The position numbers were made by a program, and so were the translations under genes. Shown piece by piece: positions 1-9,604 of a DNA stretch of 15,012 nucleotides (the stretch's first letter is position 1; every line of letters starts with the position of its first letter). Below the pieces are notes generated by a model that was not told the DNA's origin, made no database searches, and saw nothing but the letters and a program-made list of their open reading frames with translations. Source of the DNA: Ophiocordyceps camponoti-saundersi (nom. inval.) (taxonomy: Eukaryota; Ascomycota; Sordariomycetes; Hypocreales; Ophiocordycipitaceae); NCBI GenBank assembly GCA_003339415.1, contig PDHQ01000584.1:1-15012 (forward strand). The letters are read 5' to 3'.

Positions 1-2007
1 ATTTAGGATTTTAATAAAAAAACTATAATTATATTATAAGATATAGTTATTTTAGAAAATAACTTTATATAAAGGGATAATAATAATAATAAAGAAGAAG
101 AAAATAATATATAGCTAGATTTTAATACTATTCTTTCTATAACTCGATCCCTTATAGCGGAAAAAGAGAAGGAAATAGCAGAATTAGCTAATAAATAACT
201 ACTATAAGAATATAATAATAGCAAAAATAATAAAATAAAAAATCTACCTTCTATAGAAGTAAGAATACCTAAAAAGCTTATAGAAGAATTAAAAGACTAC
301 GAATCTTACCCTAAAATAAATAGTATTCTAAAAGAAAAGAATATTATAGCTATTTTATATACGCTAGAAAATCTAGATCCTATAAAGCCTAAAATAACTA
401 AATAGGCTTTAAATAGTAATAATAAATTAGATTAGAAAAAAGCTATATAATCTAAAATAGATAAATTAATTAAATAAGAAACTTAGGAAATTAAAATAAT
501 ACCTAAGGATAGAAATCCTTTAGGAGGCTATTAGGTTTATAGGCTTAAAAGGAATAATAATAATAATATAACTAAATATAAAGCCCGCTTTATAATATAA
601 AGCTTTAATTAGGTATACGGCTTAGATTACTTAGAAACGTTTTCTACTACTACCTAACCTAAAAGTATAAAATTACTATTATTAATAGCTTTATAAAATA
701 ATTTAATAGTAAAGTAATATAATATAAAGAATACCTTTATTTACGCTAAAATAGATACTAAAATCTATATAAAATTGCCTAGTAAATTCGAGGAATTTAT
801 AATAAAGGGTTATTATAATAAAAATAATATAAAGCTTCCTTCGAATTATAAAGACCTAATTAAAACTAATAACTTAGTTTTAAAATTAAGAAAAGCGTTA
901 TACGGCTTAAAATAAAGTCCTAAACTATAGTATAATTATTTAGCTACTACGCTAAAGAAATAGGGATTTTATCCTCTTTTATTAGATAAAGGGGTATTTA
1001 TAAATAAAAAGCTAAAAATAGCCTTAGTAATATACGTTAACGATATATTAGTAGCCGCTAAGGATAAAAATATTATAATAAATATACTATAAAAATTAAA
1101 TAAAGACTTAAAAGTATAAGATTTAGGCTATCTATAAGACTTTTTAAGTATATATATTATTTTTAATAAGTAAAATAATACGCTAAAAATAACGTAAGAA
1201 AAATATACTAGAAATAAGCTTAAAGAATTAAATAAAGAATATATAGGCTTCTTAGATATACCTTCGAAGCCTAGAAATAAATTAAAGAAAGCTATTATAT
1301 AGCTTAGTAAAGAAATAATATTATAATATTAGAAAGAAATAAGCTCTCTATTATATTTAGCCTTATAAATAAGACCCGATATATTATATTCTATTATATC
1401 TTATACTAAATTTAGTAGTAAACCTAATATTATATATATAAATACTTTAAATACTATCTAGAAATATTTAAATAAATATCTAAATAAAGCTATTATATAT
1501 AAAGGTAATATACCTTATAATAGCTATTATATTAAAGGTTTTTTAGATACTAGCTAGGCCTCTAATTTAATAGAAAGAAAAAGTATTTTAAGTTATTATT
1601 TCTTTATATATAATAATATTATAAGCTAGTCCTATACTAAATAAAAAGCTATAGCACTTAGCAGCTACGAGGCTAAGTTTACAGGTCTAAGGGAGGCTAA
1701 TAAAGAAGCCTTATACCTTAATAAGCTATTTTTATTAATAAATAATAGCTTAAATATTAAAATACTTACTATAATACCTTATTTATTAATAGATAATATT
1801 ATAGCTTTAAGGCTAGTAGAAAATCCTAAATTTTATAAAAGGTTAAAATATATTAACCTAACTTATTTCTATTTAAGATAAAACTTAAGAAATAAACTTA
1901 TAAATATTTATTATACTAGAAGTAAGGATAATATAGTAAATATTTTTACTAAAAAATTAGATAGCACTACCTTCTACGGTCTTGCTAATCTATTATCTTT
2001 AAAATAA
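1..2007 (+). pseudogene. Copia-1 pol ghost: reverse transcriptase and RNase H
   Basis: A single frame (frame 1) is legible along the whole stretch with 34 internal TAA/TAG stops, no TGA stop and no frameshift. The stops fall where Gln or Trp is expected, as RIP predicts. Landmarks: the segment before reverse transcriptase with 'NPLGGY.VYRLKR' (511-552); 'KYKARF' (574-591); 'ALYGLK.SPKLW' (895-930); the catalytic YVDD box, seen as YVND at 1033-1044 (second-to-last Asp GAT to AAT); 'RPDI' (1372-1383); the RNase H stretch 'ALSSYEAKFTGL' (1654-1689) followed by 'EANKEALYL'; a DN pair near 1789-1794; and the closing 'NIFTKKL' (1939-1959). The TAA at 2005-2007 may be the original stop. In life the protein would have copied element RNA into DNA inside virus-like particles. 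The gene is non-functional. Confidence 0.92.
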
Positions 2008-2221
2008 GCTTATTTTAATAAAGAGGTTTTTTATCTTATTTAAGCTTTTCTTAGATTTTCCTCTTATAATTTTTTTTTTAAAATTATTACTTTTACTATT
2101 TTCCTTTTTATAAAAGGTTTTTAAAATATTATTAATTAAATAAATAATATTATATTATAAGTTTTATAATTTTTATCCTATTTATAATAAATAATAAATA
2201 AATAACTAAACGTATTTATTT

Positions 2222-2230
2222 AAGGGAGGC
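2222..2230 (+). other. Polypurine tract of Copia-1
   Basis: A purine-rich AAGGGAGGC sits in otherwise A/T-only DNA about 215 bases after the end of pol. It lies directly before a sequence that can be read as a RIP-mutated LTR start (TATAAGTG from TGTAAGTG). In LTR elements this tract primes plus-strand DNA synthesis at the 3' LTR edge. Confidence 0.65.
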
Positions 2231-2480
2231 TATAAGTGCTTATAATAATTTTTATTCTTTATAATAAATAATAAAAGTATAAATAACTAATATAAAAATA
2301 TAATAACTATTTTATAATATAATATAGAAAATCTAGTATTTTATTATATTTATTATATAAATAAATAACTAAGGTTATTATTTCATACCTTAAAAGTATT
2401 AGTATAATATACTATTACCTTTATATATAAGGCTCTGGCCCTTTAAGGCTAAGAATAATATAGACCTTTAAGACCTTATA
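2231..2480 (+). repeat. Probable 3' LTR of Copia-1
   Basis: The start follows the polypurine tract and reads TATAAGTGCT, a likely RIP product of TGTAAGTGCT. A TATA-like stretch lies at 2421-2430, followed by the GC-richer GGCTCTGGCCC, a plausible LTR promoter and leader. The end is set at ...GACCTTATA (2480), read as a mutated ...TTACA, because the base composition changes there to the less mutated block beginning CGGATCCG. The second LTR is not in the window, so the end could be off by tens of bases. The 2008-2221 stretch before it shows no coding signal. Confidence 0.5.
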
Positions 2481-2940
2481 CGGATCCGTTACGGTTGGCG
2501 TTTCTAGACTTTATAGAAATAGGTAATACGGAAAGCCGAATATTAAACTAACTATAATACTTTCCGGATTTCCGAAAATACTCCTAAATACGTTATTTTT
2601 TAGCATATAGAATAACCCTCTCCTTAACCGGAAAAGCTACTACGTTTATAAGAAATTAAGTATTTAAAGAAGAGGTTTTTCCTATTACTTAGTAGATAGT
2701 AATTTAATTACTTACTCTCTTCCCTACCTTCTGAATAATTCTATTATTAACTTATTATTATAAAACTACTACTATTCTAATCCGATTTAAACGCGCTTCT
2801 ATATCTAATAACCCTATTATTTAAATCTCTATTACTAGATAATTAATTATCTTCCCGACCTTAAACTGATAGAAAGTGCTATCTAACTTCTATCTTATAC
2901 TTATAATAAAGTATTATTAGAATTTTTATAAGTAAATTTA
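2481..2940. other. Less RIP-mutated block, unidentified
   Basis: This 460-bp block is less A/T-extreme than its surroundings and still holds some CpA and TpG sites (for example near 2495, 2604, 2732, 2868 and 2877). Several short GC clusters survive, such as CGGATCCGTTACGG at the left edge. No protein motif, LTR pair or RNA gene could be recognised on either strand. It could be a fragment of an older or shorter repeat that escaped heavy RIP, or unique DNA caught between elements. Confidence 0.4.
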
Positions 2941-3357
2941 AGATATTAGATTATCTTAGCTAATTAAAAAAAGTATTTTTTTTAAATTATATTAAGTTTT
3001 TAAAAATTTATAAGCTTTTTTTTTAAAGTATAAAATAAAATACTTAATATATTTTACTTATTATAAAAAATTATTTTATTAAATCTTATTTTATTTTTCA
3101 AGTTTATAAGAAAAGTATTAAAATTTTTCTTTTTATTTAAAAATTTATTTATTTTCTTATAATAAATTTTTATAAAATTAAAGTAAAAAGAGTTTAGCTA
3201 TTTTATTAAAGTAATTAGCGTAAAAATATTCTAAGTAGCTTTTTTAATTAAGATAAATTTTTTTTTAATTTTTAAATATAATTAAGCTTTCTTAATAAGT
3301 TTTTTTAATATTTATATTTTGATTTCTCTAAGTTAGTTAACTTTATAATTTAATTTA
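2941..3357 (-). other. Almost pure A+T block; possible minus-strand coding ghost
   Basis: The block has very few G or C bases. On the minus strand from about 3335 down to 2960, one frame has only about 7 stops in about 125 codons and is rich in Lys, Asn, Phe and Leu. It begins near 'REIKI' and continues 'LKKLIKKA.LYLKIKKKF'. The pattern of short charged and hydrophobic stretches is faintly like a retroelement Gag core, but no diagnostic motif such as a CCHC zinc knuckle is present. Codons this poor in G and C can look open by chance. I treat it as an unassigned remnant. Confidence 0.25.
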
Positions 3358-5228
3358 AACTTTTATATATTTTATAAACTTTATACTTATAATAATATAA
3401 ATATAAACTTCTTATTCTTATATTATAAGTAAACTCCGCTCCTTTTATTACTTTTTAATAATAGTAAGCTGCGCTTAAAGTAACTTTAAGGGGGAGGGTA
3501 ATATTATATAAGTTAATTATAACTGCGAAAATTTTTTACTTAAAATATAGCTTTATTTTAAATTATAATAAATTAATCTTAAACTTAAGAGTTTACTATA
3601 CTTATTACCTTATTAAAAGCTAAAGTAAATATTAATAAGATTATCTTAGGAGATATTTTTATCTTTATATAAGTAATTATTTAATAAATAGCGAAATCTA
3701 AGAAAGTTTAAGAAAGCGCCCCCCTTACTCCGACTTTATTAATTAGTAATATTTTCTTAGCTTTTATAGCCGCGGTTTCCTCTTTTTTCTATAGCTTTAA
3801 GGGGAGTAAAATTCTTTAAATATAAGCTATAATTATAGCTAAAATACTAGAGAAAATTATTAAAAAGCTAATTTTTAAATAATATAAGCGATAGCTTATA
3901 ATTTATTCTAACTTTATTATTATTCTATTTTAAGTTTAAAGCTTTAAAATAATTATAATAAATATTAACTATAAACTTTATAAGTAAAGCTAAGCTTTTA
4001 TAATAAGGAAATTACTTAGCGGTAATATTATAGTAATATTTTAAAATATTATTTATAAGCTTTAATTTAATTTAAAATAGCTTTATATTATTTTTAAAGA
4101 AAAGGTATATTTAATTAGTAAAAGTTATATTTTTATTATAAAAAGGGTATTAGCGTAAGCCTTATAATAAGGTAGTAAGAAAGCTTTTTAAAAAAAATTA
4201 AGTTATTAAATAAAATCTTAATAATATAACTATATATAAAAAAATATTATTTAAAAACTTAGTAGAATTCCTTAATAATTATTATTAATAATATAGTAAA
4301 TATAAATTAAATTTATAATAAAAGTATAATAATATAAGCGGAGATTTTTAATATTAAATTATATATACTAAAAGTTTAACTTTTATAATATTTTAAATAT
4401 TACTAATTTAAATATATTACTAAATATTATATAATAAAGTTATAATATAAAAAATATTTTATTACTTTATATATAAAAAGTAAATTTACTTACCTTATAG
4501 CTTATAAGAAAAAACTATATTATTACTTTTTTTATTAAAAGTTTTATTTTAAATAAAGTTAACTTTACCTTTAAATAAAAATAGTATAAGATTAGGCGAA
4601 AAATATATATGCTACTTAACTTTAAAAGTTTATAAATTAAGATTTTATATATATTACCCTTTTTTCCCTTTTAGCGCTAATTAGAAACTAATAATAGCTA
4701 AGGTAAAAACGCTAGAAAGTAAATATAATAATACCTTCTCCCCTAACTTTAATTTATACTTATTTATAGCTTTATTATAATAATTTAACTATTTTTCGAA
4801 ATTAATTATTATAAAGTTTATTATAAAATAGTAAAATTTTTATATATTTCTAAGCTATACTAATAAGGCTTTAATTAATTAAATTATTAAAGCTACTTTA
4901 ATTAAATAAAAAAATTTAATTTATAGCTATAATAATAGCTAGAAAGATAAGTAAGCTATAAAGACTTTATATTAAACTTAGTTTATATATATTTTTATTC
5001 TTACGGAGTCCGCTTTAAGAGAAATATTAGCTCTTAAATTACTAGTTAATATTTAACTTATTAAATATATAAAGTGCTAGGTATAAGCGGGGTTTAACTT
5101 AAAGCTAAAGTAACGCTTAAGGGAAGGGTTTTACTTTAAGTTTTTTAGTTTTTGCCCCTTTTAGAATATATATAAGATAGTTTTAAGCTATATAAGGTAT
5201 CTTAGCGTATAAATATTATTATTATTAT
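3358..5228 (+). mobile_element. Unidentified 1.87-kb repeat, copy 1 (inverted partner at 12621-14485)
   Basis: The plus strand from 3358 matches the reverse complement of 12621-14485 from end to end. Both copies begin with the same AACTTTTATATATTTTATAA and share the core up to 'TTAGCGTATAA' (about 5203-5212). After it this copy has an (ATT)n tail (5215-5228), whereas copy 2 has (ATTT)n. Differences between copies are mostly C/T or G/A. This copy is more decayed: it has T/A at many places where copy 2 keeps C/G. A shared purine-rich landmark TTTAAGGGGGAGGG lies at 3485-3498 and a related one at about 5107-5118. No domain was recognised. The sense frame in copy 2 is moderately open. No clear target-site duplication was found around this copy. 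Confidence 0.75.
5215..5228 (+). repeat. (ATT)n tail of the 1.87-kb repeat, copy 1
   Basis: Four to five ATT units follow directly on the last base shared with copy 2. A simple-repeat tail whose unit differs between copies is typical of the 3' ends of many non-LTR retroelements, so this marks the likely 3' end. Confidence 0.5.
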
Positions 5229-6182
5229 ATAGTTATTTTTAAAATTTTAAAATTTATATTTATATTTATATTATCTTTTTATATTACTTTTATAATATAT
5301 TTATATTAGCTATACTTTAGAAAAAGGTAATAATAAATTAATAATTATAATTTAATTTTTATTAAAATTTTATTTTATTATAAAATTTAATATTTTTAAG
5401 ATAAATTTTCTTAATTACTTAAAAGTTTAGTTAAAGGCTTTAGATATATATCTTAAAGCTAGTAATAATATTAATTTTATATAAAAGTTTTTTTATCTTA
5501 TATAAAAATTTAAAAATATAAAAATAAAGTATATACTTGTTAATTACTTATTAGTAAAAAATAAGCTTAGAATAATATTATTATTAAATAATATATTAAA
5601 TAAATAATAATATTAGTATTATAAATAAAGATTTTAAGTTAAAGGAAAAAAGAGGAAAAACTCTTATAAGTAAAATTCTAATAAAATATATAAGGGTATA
5701 TATTAATAAAGATAAGAAAAGGTATAAAAATCCGCTTAGGAATCTTTGTAAAATTTTAATAAAGAAATAATTATATTTCTAAGTAATCTCTCCCTAATTT
5801 TCTTCTAAAGTTCTCTCCTAGTAATTTTATAATAAGGTTTTTAAGGTTATATAAAGGCTAGCGGAAATCCTCGGAGATTATTATAAAATATCCTAAGCAA
5901 ATTTAATAGGGAATCTTAGCGCATAATATAAAGGATTTACGCTACGCTTAAATAGCTAAGTTATATAAGGTAATAAAAATGCTTAGTTAAGTTTATATAT
6001 ATAATAAGCGTAAAGTATATATAAGTATATATAATTAATTAAAACTTAGCGCTATATGTAAGGTAAGCACAAGCTATATATAAACTATAACTTAAAGTAT
6101 ATATATATTATATTTTATATATTTTAAAACCTTTTAAGTTATTTTATAAAAATAAAGTTAGCTTTTTATAAAAGTAATAAAG
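5229..6182 (+). other. AT-rich spacer with a possible plus-strand coding ghost
   Basis: No element end or known motif is recognised here. Plus-strand frame 1 from about 5341 to 5580 is fairly open (about 4 stops in 80 codons) and Lys/Leu/Asn-rich ('FLNYLKV.LKALDIYLKA', then 'YILVNYLLVKNKLRIILLLN'), with more stops and a basic stretch ('KGKKRKNSYK') up to about 5700. The order 'helical core then basic segment' would fit a Gag-like protein, but no zinc knuckle or protease follows, so this remains a guess. From about 5990 to 6120 the sequence is mostly TATA runs. The block ends where the Copia-2 LTR begins. Confidence 0.25.
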
Positions 6183-6573
6183 TGTAGGACTTTTATAAGC
6201 TTAAAACTATAGTATTACTTAAAGTAAGAAAAAATAAACTTATATATTATTAATAAAACTTACTTATATAGTTAGTATATTTAATTAAGTAATATTATCT
6301 TAATTTATAAGAAGCTTTAAAAATAACTTATTTTATAAAAAATATAATACTAATTTAAAGCTTATTATAATATATTACTAATATTAATTTATAAGCTAAA
6401 ATATAATATTATTATAATATATACTTATAATAATATAGGCATAATATAAAGTATTATACACGCTTATATATATATATATTATATATATACTAAGTTTAAG
6501 CTAGGATAGCTAAGCTAAGTTATATACTTATAAGCGAGGTTTAGCGGGGCTAGTTACGTGGACCCCCTTAACA
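6183..6573 (-). repeat. 3' LTR of Copia-2 (391 bp)
   Basis: On the minus strand this starts TGTTAAGGGGGTCC just after a polypurine tract and ends ...AAGTCCTACA, so both LTR termini (TG...CA) survived RIP. On the plus strand it runs from TGTAGGAC (6183) to CCCCTTAACA (6573). The position fits the 3' end of Copia-2, about 1 kb beyond the end of its RNase H. The partner 5' LTR is outside the window. A related stretch is found inside the short LTR element at about 9605-9855. The target-site duplication cannot be checked here. Confidence 0.7.
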
Positions 6574-6582
6574 CCCCCCTTT
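6574..6582 (-). other. Polypurine tract of Copia-2
   Basis: On the minus strand AAAGGGGGG lies immediately before TGTTAAGG, the start of the 3' LTR. This is the expected plus-strand primer site and fixes the LTR edge at 6573. Confidence 0.75.
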
Positions 6583-7109
6583 AGGCCCGCTTAAACGAGC
6601 AGAAAATAGTTATCCTATGCCGCAAAGCGCGGAAAATAATAAAATAGTAAAAATAGCGTTTTTAAGCGCTTCTTAAAGGGCCGGCAAAGGGCTTCAATAG
6701 CTTAAAAACGTAATAAAAAGCAGGATCTAAGAGATTAAATTAGGTCCCGAAAGTAGTTATTCCGTTCCGGATCGGTTAATTAGCGTAAGAAATAGTAGAA
6801 AATAGTAAAAATAGCCCTTTTTAAGATGTTCTTAAGGGGCCTTAAAAAGGGTTATCTAAGCCGTTAAGAGAGGTCGAATTAAGCCATTAAAAGGGCTTAA
6901 AACGCTTATATAAAAGGTATTAAGAGGCCTAATTAAAGGAAAATTCCTCTTTAGGCTAGGGGTTAAAAATAAGTTATAAGCCTTATAGCTATATATATAT
7001 ATAAAGAGAGGTATTATTATTTATATCGCTTAGTAGGGAGAATATTACTAAAGTTATACGAGTTAATATACCTAATAGTAAAGGGCTTAGAGGCGCTTAC
7101 CGTTAATAT
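6583..7109 (-). other. Copia-2 3' region with an imperfect direct repeat
   Basis: No coding motif is recognised between the end of pol and the polypurine tract. The stretch 6583-6900 is clearly less A/T-extreme than most of the window and keeps several CpA and TpG sites. It holds an imperfect direct repeat: a core with AAAATAGTAAAAATAGC followed by a GGGCC-containing part occurs at 6642-6693 and again at 6800-6852, a spacing of 158 bases. The repeat may belong to the 3' untranslated region of the element or to an older fragment. Confidence 0.5.
6642..6852. repeat. Imperfect direct repeat, two units 158 bp apart
   Basis: The two units at 6642-6693 and 6800-6852 share AAAATAGTAAAAATAGC, then a T-run, a TTCTTAA(A/G)GGGCC block and an AAAGGG end. 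They differ at several places, so this is an old duplication or a chance-enriched low-complexity pattern. No third unit is clear, although 6886-6960 has some similar words. Confidence 0.45.
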
Positions 7110-7575
7110 TTTTAAGGCTAGAATAATTGCTTAGAGGCGTATTAAAAGGCGTATATCGCGGTATTAGGGGCGGCACGAAGCTAAGCTAATAGTAAAGTTA
7201 ATAATCGCGAGCCTTTTTAGGGCGTTAATCGCAATATACCTTATCTGTTCTATCTTAATCGATACCTATAGCGTAATATTAATTACTCTTCTTCCTTAAG
7301 ATCCCCTCTTTAAGTATAAGATCCCCTAGTAATGGAAATCTTATATTATATTATTTATTAGTCTTTTAATTCGATTAATTAGTTTATTTAATATTAATAC
7401 CTTTATTACCGGGAGGTATAAAGGTATCGCGGGCTTTATTATTAGATATTTTAGGCTTATTAAATAGAGTATAAGGGCTGCTTTTTATATTATTTTTAGC
7501 TTTAGAGGGCAAGATTATAATCTTCGGGTTAGATATATCTAATATATAAATAAATATAGCGTATTAAATATACTA
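7110..7575 (-). pseudogene. Possible reading-frame extension downstream of Copia-2 RNase H
   Basis: The minus-strand frame that carries the RNase H end motif stays fairly legible for about 155 more codons, with about 11 TAA/TAG stops, a density like that of the pol ghost. Pro- and Gly-containing stretches such as 'FIPPGNKGINIK' and 'FPLLGDLILKEG' appear. Below about 7110 stops become dense. Copia pol normally ends soon after this motif, so this may be a C-terminal extension, an extra downstream frame or chance. No known domain is seen. Confidence 0.3.
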
Positions 7576-8689
7576 TAAAGGCTTAGTTAGGCTATTTATA
7601 GCTATATTAGCTATGCCGATATACTAGATTATAAAGAATCGCTTTTTTACGCGGTTAATAACTTATTTATATTATTTATTAATATACTTTATTCGGGCTA
7701 CTTTAAACTTATTAAAAATAATAGCTTTAGCGTTTAAGCTATTAGTAAATATAATTATAAGCGTTTATTATTACGGCAGCTTTAAGTTTTTAAGAATCTT
7801 ATTTATTTAGATTAAGCTTATATTTATAAGCGTTAAATTAATAAATTTAGCCTCTATTAATTATAGCGTTATAAGCGTTTACTATTTTAATTTCTAATAT
7901 ATAGAGCTTATACTAATGAAAATATATAAGGCTTATACTAACGAAAATAATATATCCGGCGGTTAAGTATCTTATATATAAATTATCTATAAAAAAGATA
8001 TCTATAAAAATATAAAGCTTTAAGTCTTAAAAGCTATAAGCACCTCCGAGCGTAAGGCTAAGGTTCTTTATATTATAAAAATAATATATTAAATTCTTCT
8101 ATATAAGAAAGTATAAGGCGGTTAAGTTAAGGTTACCTTTATATAATTTACTATTTATAAAAGTTAAATTAGGCCTTATATTATTAATTAGATAATTTAT
8201 ACTACTTATCTTTTTTAGCTACTTTTTTTAAAGTATTATAAATAGCTATATCTTCTAATTAGCAGGTATTTTAACTTTAAGCGGCTAGGGCGTTTATATA
8301 GCGTTTATAACGCCTTCGCTAAATATTTTAAGTATTTTAGTAATATATTTCTCTTAATATACGCTAATTATATATATAGCACGGTTTCTATAAAATTATA
8401 AGCCTAAAAAAGTAATAAGTTCGCTTAAATTGCGTAAATCCTATAATTCCTTTAAAATGCCCTTACCTTTATTTATAAGGGCAGCTATAAGTATTATAAT
8501 AATAATATTATTAATATAAAAGAGTATAATAAATCCTTTAGAATATATATAGATATAAAACTTAAATTTAAGTTACTATTATTTATAGTATTTAAGGGCT
8601 TTACTTGTATGCGTAAACTATATTACGGGAGATAATTTAAGGCTATATAAGGCTTGATTAAGCTTATAAACTTAATTTATACTATCTTT

Positions 8690-8695
8690 AAAAAA
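8690..8695 (-). other. Frameshift site in the Copia-2 reverse transcriptase ghost
   Basis: The frame carrying 'CVRGD' and 'FFVD.LYFLKI' upstream differs from that carrying 'QALYSLKLSP' downstream. The switch falls at or close to this A6 (T6 on the coding strand) run, a likely place for a one-base slip. RIP itself makes only base changes, so this indel is separate decay. Confidence 0.5.
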
Positions 8696-9210
8696 TATAG
8701 CTAATCTACGAAAAACTCCTTTTAATAAAGAGTATTAATAAATATATTAATAATATTAAATTATTACTATTTAAGATTTTAAAATATTATAATTAATAGG
8801 AATACTTAAATTAAAAAAGGGTATATAATAGCAGCGTAAAGGTTTTTTATAAAGTATAGAGCCTTTTTTTTATCCCCTCGCACGCACTAGCGTACCTTAA
8901 CAATTATAGCTTTATTCTTAGGCGTTTTTATTATAAATACCTATTTACTAAGCAGAACTTACTTACTAATAAGTTAATTAATAAGATCCTAAGTTTAATA
9001 ACTATATAAAGCCTTAATCTTAGTATTTATTACTAGGCGCTAATAACTTAATAAGAGAGATAATTAAGTTACTTATAAATATCTTACTAGCCCTTAAGCG
9101 TTAATAATATTAAAATATTAAATATAGCGTTAATTAGAAAGATAAAGTTAAGGATTTTTACCTCTTCTTTATTAATTATTTTTAAAATAGCGTTAGCGGC
9201 GGAATTCGCT

Positions 9211-9215
9211 ATAGC
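9211..9215. repeat. Target-site duplication ATAGC, left copy
   Basis: ATAGC directly precedes the left LTR and recurs directly after the right LTR at 10992-10996. Five bases is the usual duplication made by an LTR-retrotransposon integrase. Confidence 0.8.
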
Positions 9216-9425
9216 TATAATAGTATTACTAAAGCGATTATAGAAGTAAGCTAAAGTAGAGTTATAATTAAAGCTATCAAAGAGAGGAAGGAGAGGAGAG
9301 AGAAGCCCCCCTCCCGAGCTAGCTATATACCCCGCGCGATAACTAAGCGCTATTAGGAAGACCTAAATATATCCGCTATAATCCCCCTTATCTAGCTACG
9401 ATTAGTTATAAACTAATCCCTTATA
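9216..9425 (-). repeat. Left LTR (3' LTR in the inferred orientation) of the short element
   Basis: 210 bp, aligned by eye without gaps to 10782-10991. I count 14 differences, all transitions (C/T or G/A), about 93% identity. The absence of transversions and indels points to RIP and not to ordinary drift. A pyrimidine/GC-rich core (CCCCCCTCCCGAGC, then CCCCGCGCG) has kept its CpG sites. Confidence 0.88.
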
Positions 9426-9428
9426 TAG

Positions 9429-9438
9429 CCCCCTTTTT
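9429..9438 (-). other. Polypurine-like tract of the short LTR element
   Basis: On the minus strand A5G5 is followed by CTA and then the LTR start TATAAGGG. It is the only good polypurine candidate next to either LTR, and it decides the orientation given to the element. Confidence 0.5.
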
Positions 9439-9604
9439 AAGCTAGCTAAGGAGGTAAGAGCGTAGGATAGAAAAGTTATATACTATTACGCTAGCAAGAT
9501 ACTCTATATAATCCCTAGCTAATAGCTTAATAGCCTTTATAGAGATAAGGATAAGAGGGCGGAAAGGCTCCCTTATAGCTTAAGGAATTAAACCCTAGTC
9601 CTTA

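Larger units (their letters stand above)
1..2480 (+). mobile_element. Copia-1: 3' part of a RIP-degraded Ty1/Copia LTR retrotransposon
   Basis: The segment has the 3' order of a Copia element: linker after integrase, reverse transcriptase, RNase H, about 210 bp of non-coding DNA, a polypurine tract at 2222-2230 and a probable LTR from 2231. Gag, protease, integrase and the 5' LTR lie outside the window on the left or are lost. RNase H follows reverse transcriptase at the end of the frame, with no integrase after it, which is the Copia and not the Gypsy order. The element is dead. Its protein motifs differ clearly from those of Copia-2, so this is a separate family. The right end at 2480 is an estimate because the partner LTR is not visible. 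Confidence 0.88.
7576..9215 (-). pseudogene. Copia-2 pol ghost, second part: reverse transcriptase and RNase H
   Basis: Minus-strand motifs in Copia order: 'VR.CVRGD' near 8872-8895, 'NLYAAIIYP', 'FFVD.LYFLKI', then 'LNQALYSLKLSP' (8627-8662), the YVDD box seen as YINN (8507-8518, both Asp to Asn, GAT to AAT), 'EKYITKIL', 'INYLINNIRPNLTF', 'LSLTLGGAYSF', the RNase H start 'IDISFIDNLYIRYLTAGY' (about 7943-8005) and the closing 'ANIAINSLTKPL' (7576-7611). The frame changes at least twice: near an A6 run at 8690-8695, and between 7943 and 7611. Stops lie at former Gln/Trp codons. The 5' end is cut by the LTR element inserted after 9215, and integrase continues at 10997. The catalytic site is destroyed. 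Confidence 0.88.

Noticed and set aside
3..224. A 73-codon open frame on the minus strand starting with Met
   Set aside because: It lies antisense to the Copia-1 frame. RIP removes Gln/Trp-type stops' counterparts unevenly and leaves Leu-, Ser- and Ile-rich antisense frames open by chance. It has no recognisable motif.
5203..5260. A target-site duplication around repeat copy 1 (words like TATAATTTAATTTA near 3343 and TATAGTTATTTTTA near 5228)
   Set aside because: The match includes transversions that RIP would not make and both words are low-complexity A/T, so it cannot be told from chance.
7000..9200. Plus-strand frame 1 read as a degraded subtelomeric RecQ-type helicase or other large gene
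   Set aside because: This frame needs about 15-18% of codons to be former Gln/Trp, far more than the 5-8% in the opposite strand, where clear Copia reverse transcriptase and RNase H motifs appear in the right order.
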